DNA from: Plasmopara viticola
Taxonomy: Eukaryota; Oomycota; Peronosporomycetes; Peronosporales; Peronosporaceae
Length of the DNA stretch: 64,000 nt
Direction: 5' to 3'
Assembly: GCA_001695595.3 (NCBI GenBank)
Contig: MBPM02000030.1
Coordinates: forward strand, 372,001-436,000
Shown here piece after piece: positions 1-11,881 of this stretch. A program made the translations under genes and the position numbers. Within the stretch, counting starts at the first letter, position 1. Each line of letters begins with the position of its first letter. Below the pieces are notes generated by a model, which was given only the letters and a program-made list of their open reading frames with translations, searched no databases and was not told the DNA's origin.

Positions 1-2009
1 TGCAGTGCACATAAATGATTGATCTTGAGGAAATACATCAAACAAGAGCACCAATCACCGTTTGCACTGTGTTTAACATTTTATTGCTAATTATATAATG
101 TAGGTGAGAAAAGTGGACATTGAACTAGGCTTTGACATAGCCGGCGGTACTTACCGAGTATGTTACGTGTATCTAAGACTTGCGGGCTGATTATCGAAGC
201 GATAAGATTCAAGGTGGCACATGCAGTAGGTCGACCCCTCTTTTTAACTACAAGAGAATTAGGGGCAACAAGGCAAACAGAGTAAGTTTGTTATGCGGAA
301 GTGTCTTGATGCAATTCTCGTGTATGTGAAATGTGGTCTGTGGGTACAAGACGATATTTTTCGCGCGTGATCTGTCATCCGAAAAGTCATTCAGACGCTA
401 GCGACCGCAATTTTAAAAAAAGTCTAAACGGCAAGCGAAGAAGAAATATATACCTTTCATTAGTCGATGATAATTGACACATCAATTTCATAGTATTATA
501 GTTAAAATGACTACAAATTTCCGAAATTACTTTTCTGCTTCTTCAGGATCAAATCACAAGCATCACTTTTTCATTTTATGCACGACAGCCCAGCAATGTA
601 CTTTTCAAATGTCCATAGGAATTTTCTTGCCGTTCGTCATTACCATAAGCAAGCTTGCTTCAGCGACAGGTTTGAATATGATGAAAGCCCTTAACAATTG
701 TACTTTAGCGATGATGGATACGATAATTGCCAGCCGAATGCAACCGAATTCAGTAAATGTGGGCACAATTTCAATTTATGACAGTTTGGATTTGAAAGTG
801 GCCCTTTTTTTATTTTGTTAGTGCAATGCAGGCCACTCTTGGCCATACAAATTGCTGTGAGGTCGGTTTGGCTGCTTAGTAAGCCACAAATATATATTTT
901 TTCGTACGTATGATTAAAGGCAACAAGCCAGATCTCTTTACCGGTTTCTATGCCAAATGTACTTAGGTAATTTCTTCGTTTTAATATATATAAGTAAACA
1001 TTAAGCTGCAAAAACTTCAAATACATTGTTTTGAAGAGTGCTGCAGTTCGTCAGGACAAGCCATTGGCAATCGGTCAAAATTGTTCATTTTCCCAGCCAC
1101 TAGTGCTTTATTTGGAATCCAATTTGCATAGTGATGTTATATAGTCCAGCAAAGTGCTGTCTGTCACTTCAATAAATAACCCAGGGTCTAATTTTCTTAT
1201 ATGCATTCCCGATTTATGTTTACCCAATATTTAACTGCTGTAATTGGATCAATCCCTTAGTGAATTTACGTAAACATATGCTAGATACATTGCCGAGATT
1301 GCCGAACACATGAGCATGCTGAGCTCTGAGAAATTTTTCGGTCATTCGACAGATCAAGTATTCGACGATACGCTTTCAATGCAATGATCTGATTTTGCAA
1401 TTTGACCGAAAAAAATTGTGAGCGTCACTTAGTCAGCAAGTCCGCCCAGCCAGCTTTGGTTTTAAGAAAGCTTATGTACTCCGCTTTGGAAATGTTGTAG
1501 CGTCGATAATTTTGTGGGTCTCAAATGTAAAAGTCATAAAAATTTTCAGCCCCTCACTTTATATTGTGAGTCCCTAGCCCGGAAAATGAAGACCTGCATG
1601 GACACCTTGCATTGATCTCTTTCGCAGTCACAAAGTTTCACTATTTCTCCCGATCGCACAAAAAATTACTATCATTAGTCCGTAGATATGAAAATATGAT
1701 TTCTTATAGGATGAACAAGATCTTGAAAGGCTATTAAGATGGGTTTCCATTCCTCCGCATTGCACACTAATCACAATTTGTGTACTATGCTATCATGACT
1801 TCCTCAGTTACAAGAACAAAGACTTTGACCGCTTCAATCGAATCTTGCTTCACTTTGTCAAGAAAAAGAACCAAAATTTGCTAAATTTTTTAAGAGATAT
1901 CGATAAAATCGTTATTCTTACCTTTAAACGCTCTTCAAAGCGTTGAGTCAAAGTTTTGTGGCTTAGGACCAAAATAAAGCCTGCTGCAATTTTTTCACAG
2001 CACGAAGGC
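1..2009. other. gene-free AT-rich stretch
   Basis: No open frame here has recognisable protein features; the short ORFs (for example 474-821 plus and 691-1026 minus) overlap each other and have random-looking composition. A small inverted repeat (aacgct/agcgtt) lies near 1926-1943. I see no RNA gene or promoter that I could support. Confidence 0.6.
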
Positions 2010-2080
2010 ATTTTTTGTTTTGGACAACGACAAGTATGACTTGATCCTGGGCGTGACTTGGCTAAAAAGAATGGGACTCA
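2010..2080 (+). pseudogene. gypsy protease fragment
   Basis: Translating the plus strand near 2010 gives the flap region of a Ty3/gypsy aspartic protease: a hydrophobic stretch followed by DKYDLILGVTWLKRMG, which matches the family pattern of a D-[YI]-ILG-x-x-WL segment. The frame closes soon after. It is the first of three gypsy pieces in pol order on this strand (RNase H at 3.1 kb and integrase end at 4.3 kb follow), so I read 2.0-4.6 kb as one collapsed gypsy element. The family call is by eye. Confidence 0.55.
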
Positions 2081-3096
2081 GATCAAGTTGTCGGGCAACG
2101 GAGTTTGTTAACGCCAAAAAAGTTGCTATATAGTTTGCACCAGAATAACTCTGAGTAAATCGCTTTGGCTCTCAATTCCTTGCCATTCCTCTTTCCCATA
2201 TTCTTGCAAGCGGCAAGAAATGCGCTCCCATTGTCACAGCGAATGACATGATAGTTGCCATTCACAAAACTTAACTACGCCTAAATGTTTACCTGGTAAG
2301 GCTAAGGTACTCACCGACGCGCTTCTGCTCAGGCCATTCTCACATGAGCTGGATCGAAATCTGTATTGACGAACTAATCGGACATGTATGGAAAACTGGT
2401 GCCAATCTAGAGTCCTGAATGCTATTTTTTATCGAAGATGAGGATTCTAAAATCATGTAGCCAATTCTCGACAAAAAGTGTAGCTGCATTACAACACATG
2501 TAATCAGACGGTTTGCTCCGCTGTGGCGTGGATCCGTCAGACGTAGCCCGAGTCGTTGCTCCAACGTAAAAGCCGTATAGATTTGGAGGCATTTGATGCT
2601 CCAACTATTTGCCTTTTAAACCGAGATTAAGCGTGATCCGGCCTTCCCAACGTGTAAATATACAAGAAAGTGGCCAACAATGCAAGGAGCTGTAAGACCT
2701 AGCAAAGGATCAGGTTCTCTCTTACAAGTCGACTCCTTTACCGAAAATAGATCACGATTTCTTACAGCACTAAAGACGCGAGCAGAATAATATCGCTCTT
2801 CGCAGTAATCAACCGTCTTTAATCCTCGGTCTTAGAGAAATTATAGCGTGCGATTAATTGCATTTTTAGACCGCTTTATCTGTTACACGTATTTAATTTC
2901 TACCTGTACTTTGATCGGCGACAAAATTCGTTACTACTATTGCGGCAAGATCTTTTTCAACTTTAAACATGGTCTCAGACTACGAACTGGTATAATTACC
3001 GATAGAGGGCTTGCTGTTCTCCAAAAGCCAACAAGCTTCCAAAGTTCCATGCACCGAAAAGCCATCTTAAAAAGTCAAACTCGGCTATAATTTACG

Positions 3097-3300
3097 GTGA
3101 CCAAGCTAGCTTTCAAAAAGGTTGTTTTTGGCTCTCAAAATGCGAATGCACCAATTCTGGCTTATATGCCTAAGACTGCGATATTTACAATGACCGTGTC
3201 TATTCCAAAGGCTAATAGTTGCGCCTTGATCGTAGGCGGCAAGCCTTGTATTTTTTCATTCGTCGGAGAACCGCTCAAGCTAGTAAAAAACATTCGGAAA
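3097..3300 (+). pseudogene. gypsy RT/RNase H hinge remnant
   Basis: The plus-strand frame reads AFKKVVFGSQNANAPILAYM, then a KTAIFTMTVS segment, then a GGKPCIFSF segment. This follows the usual order of the reverse transcriptase to RNase H junction in Ty3/gypsy pol (AF..L...L..APIL, then the D-A-S strand, then the G-GKP-I strand). The expected catalytic Asp of the D-A-S motif is replaced, so this copy is dead. It lies between the protease fragment at 2.0 kb and the integrase-end fragment at 4.3 kb in the same orientation. Confidence 0.5.
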
Positions 3301-4144
3301 GGCCTCTTACTTCACCGGGGTAAGAACGCGCGCCTATCATCCTACCTTGCTCTGTAGTCCAAATACAATTCTACTTCTGAGCGATGAAAATATAAAGAAG
3401 CGTCGCGGGTGTACTCGCCTGGAGCTTCACCCAATAGAGCTGTTAAGTCGCGAAAGGGTTACAGCAATGTTGTTGAATCAGTTCTACCGTCTGGGATTAC
3501 ATTTTAAAAAATATCGTCATATAGATAAAAACCTTGACCCTATATGATTGAGAGTCGTATTGATGTTCCCTAGTTGATATGACCAAAGATATCGGGCGCC
3601 AAGAGAAAGAGAATGAGGTCGGACACGTCAATCTTTAGTTCACTTTTTTATTTACTTCAGCACTAATGTCGGGTTTGGAAAGCTATTGTAGTCGGAGTCA
3701 CTGACGCAGTGATCAATGTGGTATACCATTGTCCACACAAGTCGCCGTATCATGAGAAGTCGATTCACTCTTTAGCTGACTCGTAGGACAAAGAAGAAGG
3801 GGGCATTCCGAATGATCCAACGAAAGCGTGGTTTGCTCATCTGCTTAGCGTACTGCGAGGGAATTCCTGGGGCCACCCCTCGCTTTGCTTTAAATAAAAA
3901 GACTTTAAATCACTACTTTACCCATTATCTAAGTGCGACCTTACCCATCGATTTGGATTCCAGAACGTATCGGCCTTCAAGAGATCATGCCAAAGGCGTT
4001 GCACCAGCTTTCCTAACTTTTTGTTAAACAATTTTAGCGTGTCGCAGCGCACGAAAGTCTTAGTGACCATGAGAAAACTGCTGCTTTACGCCTTAATCCA
4101 CGTAAAAGCTCCGTTAGCCTTGGAGATCAAAAATCACCGGTGGA

Positions 4145-4206
4145 GGTTTTCCAACTTTCATGCTGCATTTTTCGCATGAGAAATGCAGCATGAAAGTTGG
4201 AAAACC
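4145..4206. repeat. perfect 26-bp inverted repeat
   Basis: The arms 4145-4170 and 4181-4206 are exact reverse complements, separated by the 10-base loop ttcgcatgag. A transcript from either strand would fold into a 26-bp perfect stem. The pairing stops at once on both sides, so this is not the edge of a longer palindrome. It lies just upstream of the gypsy integrase-end remnant. Perfect arms in otherwise decayed DNA suggest a recent origin. Confidence 0.85.
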
Positions 4207-4249
4207 AAAAATCAACTTTAATATATGCTTTCGAGATATCTCTTGTGGC

Positions 4250-4600
4250 GTTCAGACCGCAGTTGTGTCGAGACGACACCAATCACGTAAGACTGATGGA
4301 CTTCTCTGGCCTTGTGTACATGAACTTCAATGCCGTATCGTCTACCGCAGACCCTACCACGAGGCCTCGGAGCTACACAGAGAAGTTTATTCTTTCCGAT
4401 GCAAACGCTAGGCTGGCCCCGACTTTCAAAGCGCATAGCACTATCGGCCGCCCTGTGGACACCCGTACAGCAGTGTCAGCACAAGAACAATGCCTTGAAG
4501 AGTTACTGAAAGCTCTTCAGATATTATATAAAGCTGGGAATGCAACGTTGCTTCAAAAGTCCCATATAACGTGCCGGGTGCGTCGACATCGTCTATGAGA
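4250..4600 (+). pseudogene. gypsy integrase C-terminal remnant (copy A)
   Basis: One frame reads TNHVRLMDFSGLVYMNFNAV and continues to an STADPTTRP segment; after a shift of frame the next stretch resembles the PRKLH-x-K-[FV]-GPF pattern that ends Ty3/gypsy integrases. A second copy with clearly related DNA and protein is at 22775-22980. Assignment to the integrase end is an inference from the D-F-x-GDLVY-like and PR..H...GPF-like spacing; the sequence homology of the two copies is direct. Confidence 0.45.
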
Positions 4601-7600
4601 TCAACAGACATGCTTCTCTTGGACCGTAAGGTATCCCAGAAAACGACGCTTATTGTGCTTGTCAGTACCGAACTAGATAGAAATTAAGTATGAGTGAATA
4701 AGTTTTAACCATTCCATTTTTATGGCCAAATATTTCATTTGTTTGTCTTGGGCGGATGCAATCGCATTTTTTTGCTCTGCTCGTAATCTGTAGCCGAGTT
4801 TTCGTATCGAAAACTGGGCTTGAGATAGCGGTTCCAGAGAAAAAAAATATGAGTCTATTCCAGTTCTCTTGGAAGCATTCGTGCTCTGACAAGCTGGTAA
4901 ATCTCAAGATTAAACCGAATTGTGAAGTGAAACCCTAATTATAGATAGCTTGTTAGTCCAAAACTTTGGTGACTCAGCGCACATACAACAAAAAAAGTAC
5001 ACTCGCTGAACCATCTGGTCTGACGCTAGTATCAGCAATCAAGCTGCTTAAAGTTGAACAGCGCTGCCAATTGACGCAATCTTTTCAAAAGGCTTATTAT
5101 TTTTATATTGAACATGTATACAGACTTGTTGTTTGCTAGAAAGTTGGCTAGGCCTTATCATTTCTTCGAACTCTTTCGAAAAGGAAGGCCGGAACGGCTT
5201 TCATTGTTTTTGGATCTGCTTAAATCATATGGTTCTTTGACAGATCTGAGGCCCTTACTCTCCTCTGTCTCAATGACACCTATCACCGTTGGCAAAAAGT
5301 TTGTTTGTAATCACAACTTATAAATTTGCTTTTGTTGGCTAAATATGCCTTCGAAGCTTGACAATCAAAGCTAGACCGTCTATATTGCTTAACTGTGTCC
5401 GAGCAAATTCCTCTAACAATCGAAACAATTTTGCATTTAAACGGGTAGATGTTTTTGAGGCAATTGATATTTACTCACTAGGTGTACTACCGTGAGAAAT
5501 TATCCGACTCATTTACTTATATTTAGTGATATCCATCTACCGAAGTCAGTGCACTATGCAACGTGCATCCAGACACTTAATCAAGTAACACAAAAGTTCT
5601 TGAAATGGGTATTTGTGCAGGCACTAATACAGTGATCAGCTTGGTATAAGCATGAGCTACCTTGCTACATTAAATTCAGTTTCCGACAAAAAATTGGTGT
5701 TGACCGCGAATATGTCAAATCTTATCTAATGCCTTTCCTTTTTAAATGTGACGAAGGCTTTCGTAATGACCTCCAATCAGTATCTCAGGAACATGACGTG
5801 ATGGCTAATCATCCTTCTTTTCTGGCACTGACTGTTGCCTGTAGATAGCAAAGTTTTGCTTTAGAGCGTCGTAAATTTGCAAGACATAGTGAGGAACTTA
5901 GAAAAATAGATCGGTAGCAAATTACCAGTGGCATTTTCCACTGGATAAGAATAGTTTTAAGATGTGATAGATCGAGTCAAGGCTGACAATCAGACCTAAT
6001 CTAGACGGACAACTGGCAGTCAAGTGGTCGTTATGTCACGCAGGCGAGCTTTAATTGCAATATTGGTCATAGGTGTCGGTTAAACCGTTAAGAGATCAAA
6101 GCTGTCGAGTTCTTGGCTAAAGCTATAGCCAAATTGCCGAGGCGGCGTTTCTTAGCTCGGATATTTCTCATAGGCTGTGCCTTAGCTCAGAGATTCCGAA
6201 TGATCTCAAAAATGCTAAAAAGCTTTAATTCAGGAGTGGTCTCCAGTGATGGTGGGTCTCTGGTGTTCAAAGACCCACCACCAAGATTCCTTCTATATTG
6301 AGGAGTGAGGCGTTGGTGTATAATACACCGAAAGTAATCATTTCTCAGTGTTTAATATGAAATGTTAGAATTTTGTCAAATATTTTTAAGTTAAAAGTAA
6401 ATTGTCACTTCGCAACGTCTGAGATTCCATCTTGTACTCTTGTACAGAACTTTGAATTCTTCAACAAAAGGTCCGCCTACTTTAGGCAGAGACGGATTTG
6501 ATTTTATTTATTTTCAAATCACACAAAACAATCCAGCAGGTGTCATGAAAACCCTGTAAGATATCGACGTGAAAAGTGCTAAAAAAGTATTCAAACATTT
6601 TCCTGGGTCCCTTTTTATGAGTTTGTCGTTGGTCAACCATGCTAAGTAGCTGACGTAGAGGTGATTCGTTGAAAATACTTCAGGTTGTTGTTTGCATCGC
6701 AAACTGAAATTAAGGTATTTTTTTCATCTTGTCGCTTAAAAATAGCTCGCTTGTCACCGAAAAGAATCATTTATCAGAGAAAACGGCGCATTCTTCTTGC
6801 AAAACTTTCATTTTCTTTTTCCTTTACCTCTTAAGCCGGGTCACTTGTGAACAAAATCTCTTTTCCTTTTTAGATATTTATCCGCTTGTAATACTTGCGC
6901 TCTTCATAAAATAATAGAACAAAAACACGATAGCTAGATGTCACTCACTTCAAGCTTGTATAGAACCCTGGTGAATCCGGTCCAAATATTCTAATATTAC
7001 GCGTTCAGCGGTCATTAAAATTACGTCAAGACCTTTTGCTGATGTTCACGCTGCTAGATCGTTCAGCCTATAATAAAGTTTGGGCAACTTTGTTTTCGAG
7101 AAAGAACGTCTAATTTTTTTTATTCGAATTCTTTTGAAATAAGTGAATTTAAAAAGCTTAATTGACGAACAAATTCGTCAAGCTTGCAAAGTCGTTGGCA
7201 ATCAAAATCCCCCAGAGCGCGTCGACCACAGATCAGTCCAGTTTACTTTCTTAGACAGTCACATACGCGTTTGAGCCACACTTTAATCTGTTTAAGGAGA
7301 TTCTGACCCCCCTTTCTTTATTTTGAGTTTCACTGGCTGAAGCTTCTCGTAAGATGCTGCCAGCGAGGTTCCCTGAGTCTGTATTGTACGGACGCATTGT
7401 AGCCATAGCTTTCCGCGTAAATACTCTTTTGAAGCGTTGAGATGCTGTCACCTCAACGCTTCAAAACCGTTTCCATCACGGGCAATGATACAATAGTCAA
7501 GCAATTGGCTATTCAACAGTGTTTGCACTTCATCGTTAAATGTAATGTAGACCATTCCGAACCCTTGTTTCAGACAATGGAGACCTGAAGTACGATATAT

Positions 7601-8270
7601 TTGTGGAGGAACATGAATTTTGCAGCGAGGCTGCGCAGCTATATATTTAGAGGAAGCGAAGGTCTCTGATCTTGGCGTCTTAATGCCTAGACCAAATACG
7701 GTCTCTCACAAAATTTGAGATGATGTTGTTAATGTTTAAGAAAATGTACTATGATGTTATGCATTGAATACTGGTTTAAGGTTATGTACTGCTTTTCTGT
7801 TAGCTCTTCGGTACTTAAAGTTGCTTTTTCTTTGTGTAGTACAATGGTTTTGTGGAGCACCTCGACGCTCTAATCAAATCTTTATTTTTATTGGTTTCGG
7901 TACGAGTTTGGTCAAGGTGTTCAGTAAGAATTTGGTTGGACGCTGGTAGGGAATTTTATTAGCAATGGCTTTATAGATTGCCAAATGAACTTATGAATGG
8001 TCTCTATATGATTCGACTACTTTCAGCTTATGGCCATGTGGTCATCATGGTGAAGATCTTCTTTGAAAGGCTTTCAGGCACATGCATTTTAAATATATGA
8101 CTTCTATATTTGTTTTTGTTGCGGTTTGTTTAAAAGGTTCGAAGATCAAATGCTTAGAAAGATAGTTCACGAACAATAAATTCAAGTGGTAAATAATTCT
8201 CAAACGCAACATTGACTGTTTTTGATTAAATTTTAAAAGCACAGGTAATCACATAAGCTTCAAGCCTTTG
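4601..8270. other. gene-free stretch with one short hairpin
   Basis: No ORF over 90 residues and none with a recognisable domain. A 15-bp perfect inverted repeat is at 7428-7467 (listed separately) and a 9-bp one (ggtgggtct/agacccacc) lies near 6250-6280. The rest appears to be decayed repeat DNA. Confidence 0.5.
7428..7467. repeat. perfect 15-bp inverted repeat
   Basis: Arms ttttgaagcgttgag (7428-7442) and ctcaacgcttcaaaa (7453-7467) are exact complements around a 10-base loop. It has the same design as the hairpins at 4145-4206 and 27087-27123, but the arm sequences are unrelated. Confidence 0.8.
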
Positions 8271-9989
8271 TCATATCTCGCGGCGGCATAACGGGCAACA
8301 ACCACCTTCATTGTCCTGCTCGGCATTTCGCTTCAGCACATCCAGGCAAGGTTTGTGAAGGTCGTGGTTGCATATGTCCAATTTAATTGTTTCGCCCGAT
8401 GCCAAGTCTTGTCCACAAATCACACAATTACGCTCATGATCTGGTTTCATCAATGCCAGACCAACTCGAGTGCTCAGGGAGGCCGAGATGCTAGAAAATG
8501 TTGACTTTAGCTCATTGCCGGTCAAAACTTGGTGATACGTGCCCCCTAAATTTTCCGCCACTCGCTCCAACACGTTCAAATTTATCCTACCAAAACCCAC
8601 CGCAAAGGCCTGCAGTCCGTTCCGCTCGTAGCAATCTCTGATGTGCATCGCGACTCGTTCACCCTTGAGTGGATCATGGGGATGTCCGTCGCTAAAAAAC
8701 ACAATAGCTGGCTTAAAAACGTCAAAGTTTATTCTGGACAGCACCTCATTAGCAGCACGTAGTCCAGCGGCATAGTTCGTGCCTCCACCGCGATACTCAA
8801 TGCTCGCATTAGTCATTGTGGTGATGTTTTGTGCTTCGTAAACAATCTCCGAGTGATTGTTGAATGTCACGACCGAGACTAAGTCCAAGCTAGCTCCGTC
8901 AGAAATGCGGTTGTACACATACTCATTCCATGCAGCCATTAGATCACTCCAAGGTTGTCCATGCATTGAGCCCGAGCAATCTAATACAAACACATTGTGG
9001 ATTTTATCACCGCTCGCAACGTGTGAGCAATCAAATTTGTGTCCCTCAACGTACGAGAACCCATCAAACCCGGAGGTTGGCTTATTTTCAGCGTCATGCC
9101 ACGCTGGAAGAACACAAAACGATAATTTGTCGTCATGGTCGGGTGCATCGCATTTGTAGCTACATTTACCGAAAAGTTCCAATTCCATTTTAGAAGTGCA
9201 CGGATCTTCCCACCCTAAAATTTTCCAAAATTGCTCATGAAGAACTTCGTCCATCTCCTTTTCTGGCTGTGGATCCAGTGCTCGCGTGCAGTGGCGACGT
9301 TGATCGGAAGTGCTACCGGAGTAAACGCACTTTGCTTCACTACCTTGTTCGCAATCAAGATAGTGAACATGCTCACGACCCATCTTCGAGCAGTACAGAT
9401 TGCACATTTCAGCAATTCCCGTCTCACCAGCCTTATACTTGCGCTCCTCAATGTCAATCTCCTCTGCATCCGACAAAAAAACCGTGTTGCGCATGTTACC
9501 ATGAGATGTCGTGTGTGCTCCGAAGTGACCAAAGCTCTTTTGACAAAAGTAACTGCAGCATGGACAGCGCACATCGCAATAGTGAATCAATTTGATTCCC
9601 TCCACGCTGTGATTCTCTTCACAGATACACGAGTGTGTACCGTGATGCATCTTCTGACCCGGTAATAGTAGCTCGGTGCACTTTTTTCGAGTCCCATTCA
9701 TCTCCTGAAAAGTATATTGAAAGCTGCCACGATTTCCCTCAAACGTCTTCGATGATTGTTTCAAAAACACATCTACTCGGCAAATGCCTTTCTCTTCACA
9801 CATGGCTTGACACTCGTGTCCATTTGCGCACATGTGAACAATTGGAGCTTCGGATGTACCATTGAATGTTGCTGCTCCTTTTTCATCACTGGACTCCACA
9901 GAAAACACAATTGAAAAATCCTCTTGGCCGTGAAAATGATCGATTGTAGCACAGAGTTCGTTGCAACCATCCATAATGCACTTTTCCAT
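8271..9989 (-). CDS. vWA plus RING segment of the broken GTPase gene
   Basis: This open stretch encodes the C-terminal 572 residues of the broken giant gene. It opens with Cys/His-rich repeats that continue the NF-X1-like array (HxC and CxxxC pairs). The vWA domain has an intact metal site: VLDCSGSM (DxSGS, at about 8960-8986), GGGTNY (the Thr, about 8766-8793) and FSDGHP (the Asp, about 8677-8700). The last 50 residues form a RING-type finger: CVIC, then CNHDLHKPC, then CCPLC. RING proteins are usually E3 ubiquitin ligases, so the full protein may have coupled GTPase action to ubiquitination; that is inference. The first in-frame ATG (9989) need not be a real start, because the frame continues upstream through the TGA at 10047-10049. 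Confidence 0.75.
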   Translation of the reverse strand: MEKCIMDGCNELCATIDHFHGQEDFSIVFSVESSDEKGAATFNGTSEAPIVHMCANGHECQAMCEEKGICRVDVFLKQSSKTFEGNRGSFQYTFQEMNGTRKKCTELLLPGQKMHHGTHSCICEENHSVEGIKLIHYCDVRCPCCSYFCQKSFGHFGAHTTSHGNMRNTVFLSDAEEIDIEERKYKAGETGIAEMCNLYCSKMGREHVHYLDCEQGSEAKCVYSGSTSDQRRHCTRALDPQPEKEMDEVLHEQFWKILGWEDPCTSKMELELFGKCSYKCDAPDHDDKLSFCVLPAWHDAENKPTSGFDGFSYVEGHKFDCSHVASGDKIHNVFVLDCSGSMHGQPWSDLMAAWNEYVYNRISDGASLDLVSVVTFNNHSEIVYEAQNITTMTNASIEYRGGGTNYAAGLRAANEVLSRINFDVFKPAIVFFSDGHPHDPLKGERVAMHIRDCYERNGLQAFAVGFGRINLNVLERVAENLGGTYHQVLTGNELKSTFSSISASLSTRVGLALMKPDHERNCVICGQDLASGETIKLDICNHDLHKPCLDVLKRNAEQDNEGGCCPLCRREI

Positions 9990-10049
9990 GCAGCGTACTT
10001 CGACACATTTATGAGCTGTATGAGGGTCCTCTACGTTTAATACGCATCA

Positions 10050-10735
10050 ACCCGAACAGCTTTGGGCAGAGCATTCCTCACCACAAGTGTGAATGGGGAC
10101 ATCACACTTGTGCAAATCAAAGTGGCCTCGTTTCAACGAACATTGCTTACCACAACTGGGGGATCCCACCATGCAACATTCTCGCCCGCAAGTGTGATCT
10201 CCATCACGACATTCGCACTTGCCTTCATGGCCTGCTTCTCTAGCGCATGATGGAGTCTTGCCAAGATGCTCACTGCTCGCGCAATACTCACAGCGGCCGC
10301 CACACATATGAGTTCCTCCACAGTCGTGATGTGCTGAAACTGGGTGAGAAGCAGCTTTCATACACCCATGACGACAAACGTCACAATGATATTGGCAACG
10401 TGAGAAAAGCATCTGAAACCGGCAAATGAATTGCTGCTCAATCGCTTTCCACTCGTCAGGTACTCGACCGCCAAACGTTTGTCTAGCATAGACAGATATT
10501 CGGGCCTTGCGACGACGCACAAAGAACGCTAGGAAGTCGTCAAAGTCAGCTTCAAACCCTCGTGGCACTTTGCCGCCCTGAAAGTTCGAGTTAGACCGCA
10601 GAAAGACTAGACGTAGTTGTTTTATTGCGTCATTTACTTCCTTAACGGTATTGTCACTTGCAGAACAACAGTTAAAACCCAAATCAATATCCCAGTCAGA
10701 AAGAGCATCAAGGTCGATCGATTTACTTAGATTTT
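10050..10735 (-). CDS. NF-X1-like Cys/His repeat segment of the broken GTPase gene
   Basis: This segment carries repeated HMCGGRC, HTCGREC and HTCGEEC motifs alternating with CSLKRGH-type pairs, as in NF-X1-type zinc fingers. The reading frame entering from upstream is one base out of register with the GTPase frame: adding one A to the run near 10733-10737 lets the GTPase frame continue as KNLSKSIDLD into this one. It ends at the TGA 10047-10049, in frame with the vWA part. A GTGAGG...TAG candidate intron (10031-10081, 51 bases) could remove that stop, but it would also remove a conserved HTCGEEC half-finger, so I favour a nonsense mutation. Confidence 0.65.
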
Positions 10736-11848
10736 TCCACTTGCAGGATGTTTACCACTTAATGTTACCAGGTCAACATCAATGGCTTTGCCATTTCCGA
10801 CCTCCATGATTCCTTCTTTCAGATCTGACGGAATAATTTCTTTTTTCAGAACGTATTCTTGTGGAACAATGCAACCAGTTCGAAGAAGTCCTGGCAACTT
10901 AGAGCTAAGTTCAGATAGTTGGAACTGCTTTGTACCTTCATCCAACGACGTCCAATCCAAAATCGCAATTTTTGCAAGCACTAATCCAAAGCAACGTAAA
11001 AATTCCTTCCCGCTGTCAAAACCCGGAGAATCTACTACACACAATGATTCCTCGATGTGATTTTGAGCGTCCATCAATGACTGATAATGTCTAGTTGTAC
11101 CCAACGGTGGGGAATAATTAATTTCCAGCTGTCCAGAATACAGATCGAGTAAAAAGTTGCTGTCCTTATTGCTATTCGCTTGTCTCTGAAGCTTAGCAGT
11201 AAATTCGTCTAGGACTCCCACATGATCATCAGGGTTTACATCCTTGATAGACATGTACAATGTGCCTCGAAATAGGTCAGGTCCTTCCTTGATTAGTGCT
11301 ACCCCCTTTTGAAAGCGAGCAAACAAGTCCTCGATCTCCTTGTCAAATCGCATCTCCATTCGGAAAATTGTGAACATTGAGATAGAAGCATTAAGGACGG
11401 ATAGGAAAACGTCCTCTTGCTCCGTTCTCTCAAATGACCCGAGACCCTCAAAGTCGAGAGCGATGAGAAGAACATTTTTTGGTAGGATGCGGATCGACAT
11501 CCAGGCTCCATCAGTGCAGCGAGCTCCAGCGATGGCGAACGACGATCCCGTCAAGTGATTAAGTTGATAGCTTTTGCCTGTCGACTGCTTTCCCATTGAA
11601 GTAATCACAACACAACGGCTTTGCCATGCCTTAAGCAATGGAGACAATAAACCAAATCGTATGGAGCGCGCAATGTCAACAGCTTGAAGCTCCTGAAATA
11701 GGTTGTCTAACGTTGAAGCCTGACCATTTCTCAGAATCGTAAGTGAATTTGATTCAGCTCGACATATTTGAACAGGAACAAACGTGATTAGCTCCAATAC
11801 AAAAGCTCGAATTGATTGTGCTACAACGTCATGAAATTCACTATCCAT
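10727..11848 (-). CDS. large GTPase domain (GBP/VLIG type) of the broken gene
   Basis: The P-loop GKQSTGKS is at about 11565-11593. It is followed by RCTDGAW, a switch region typical of guanylate-binding-protein-like GTPases, then DFEGLGS as the G3 motif (about 11437-11466), and a later VVDSPGFDSG. This order (P-loop, CT-G-W, LD-EGLG, then a helix with a long D..IF stretch) is that of GBP/VLIG large GTPases, which assemble on membranes after GTP binding. The frame continues upstream through a TAA at 11882-11884, so the ATG at 11848 is probably an internal Met. It closes downstream at 10727 after the frameshift. Confidence 0.75.
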   Translation of the reverse strand: MDSEFHDVVAQSIRAFVLELITFVPVQICRAESNSLTILRNGQASTLDNLFQELQAVDIARSIRFGLLSPLLKAWQSRCVVITSMGKQSTGKSYQLNHLTGSSFAIAGARCTDGAWMSIRILPKNVLLIALDFEGLGSFERTEQEDVFLSVLNASISMFTIFRMEMRFDKEIEDLFARFQKGVALIKEGPDLFRGTLYMSIKDVNPDDHVGVLDEFTAKLQRQANSNKDSNFLLDLYSGQLEINYSPPLGTTRHYQSLMDAQNHIEESLCVVDSPGFDSGKEFLRCFGLVLAKIAILDWTSLDEGTKQFQLSELSSKLPGLLRTGCIVPQEYVLKKEIIPSDLKEGIMEVGNGKAIDVDLVTLSGKHPASGKI

Positions 11849-11881
11849 CAGAAAATTTAAATCTCGAATGAAATCAATTCC

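Noticed and set aside
8857..9665. Plus-strand ORFs over the vWA and Cys-rich part of the GTPase gene (for example 9231-9665).
   Set aside because: They are opposite-strand shadows of the real minus-strand coding, with no domain of their own.
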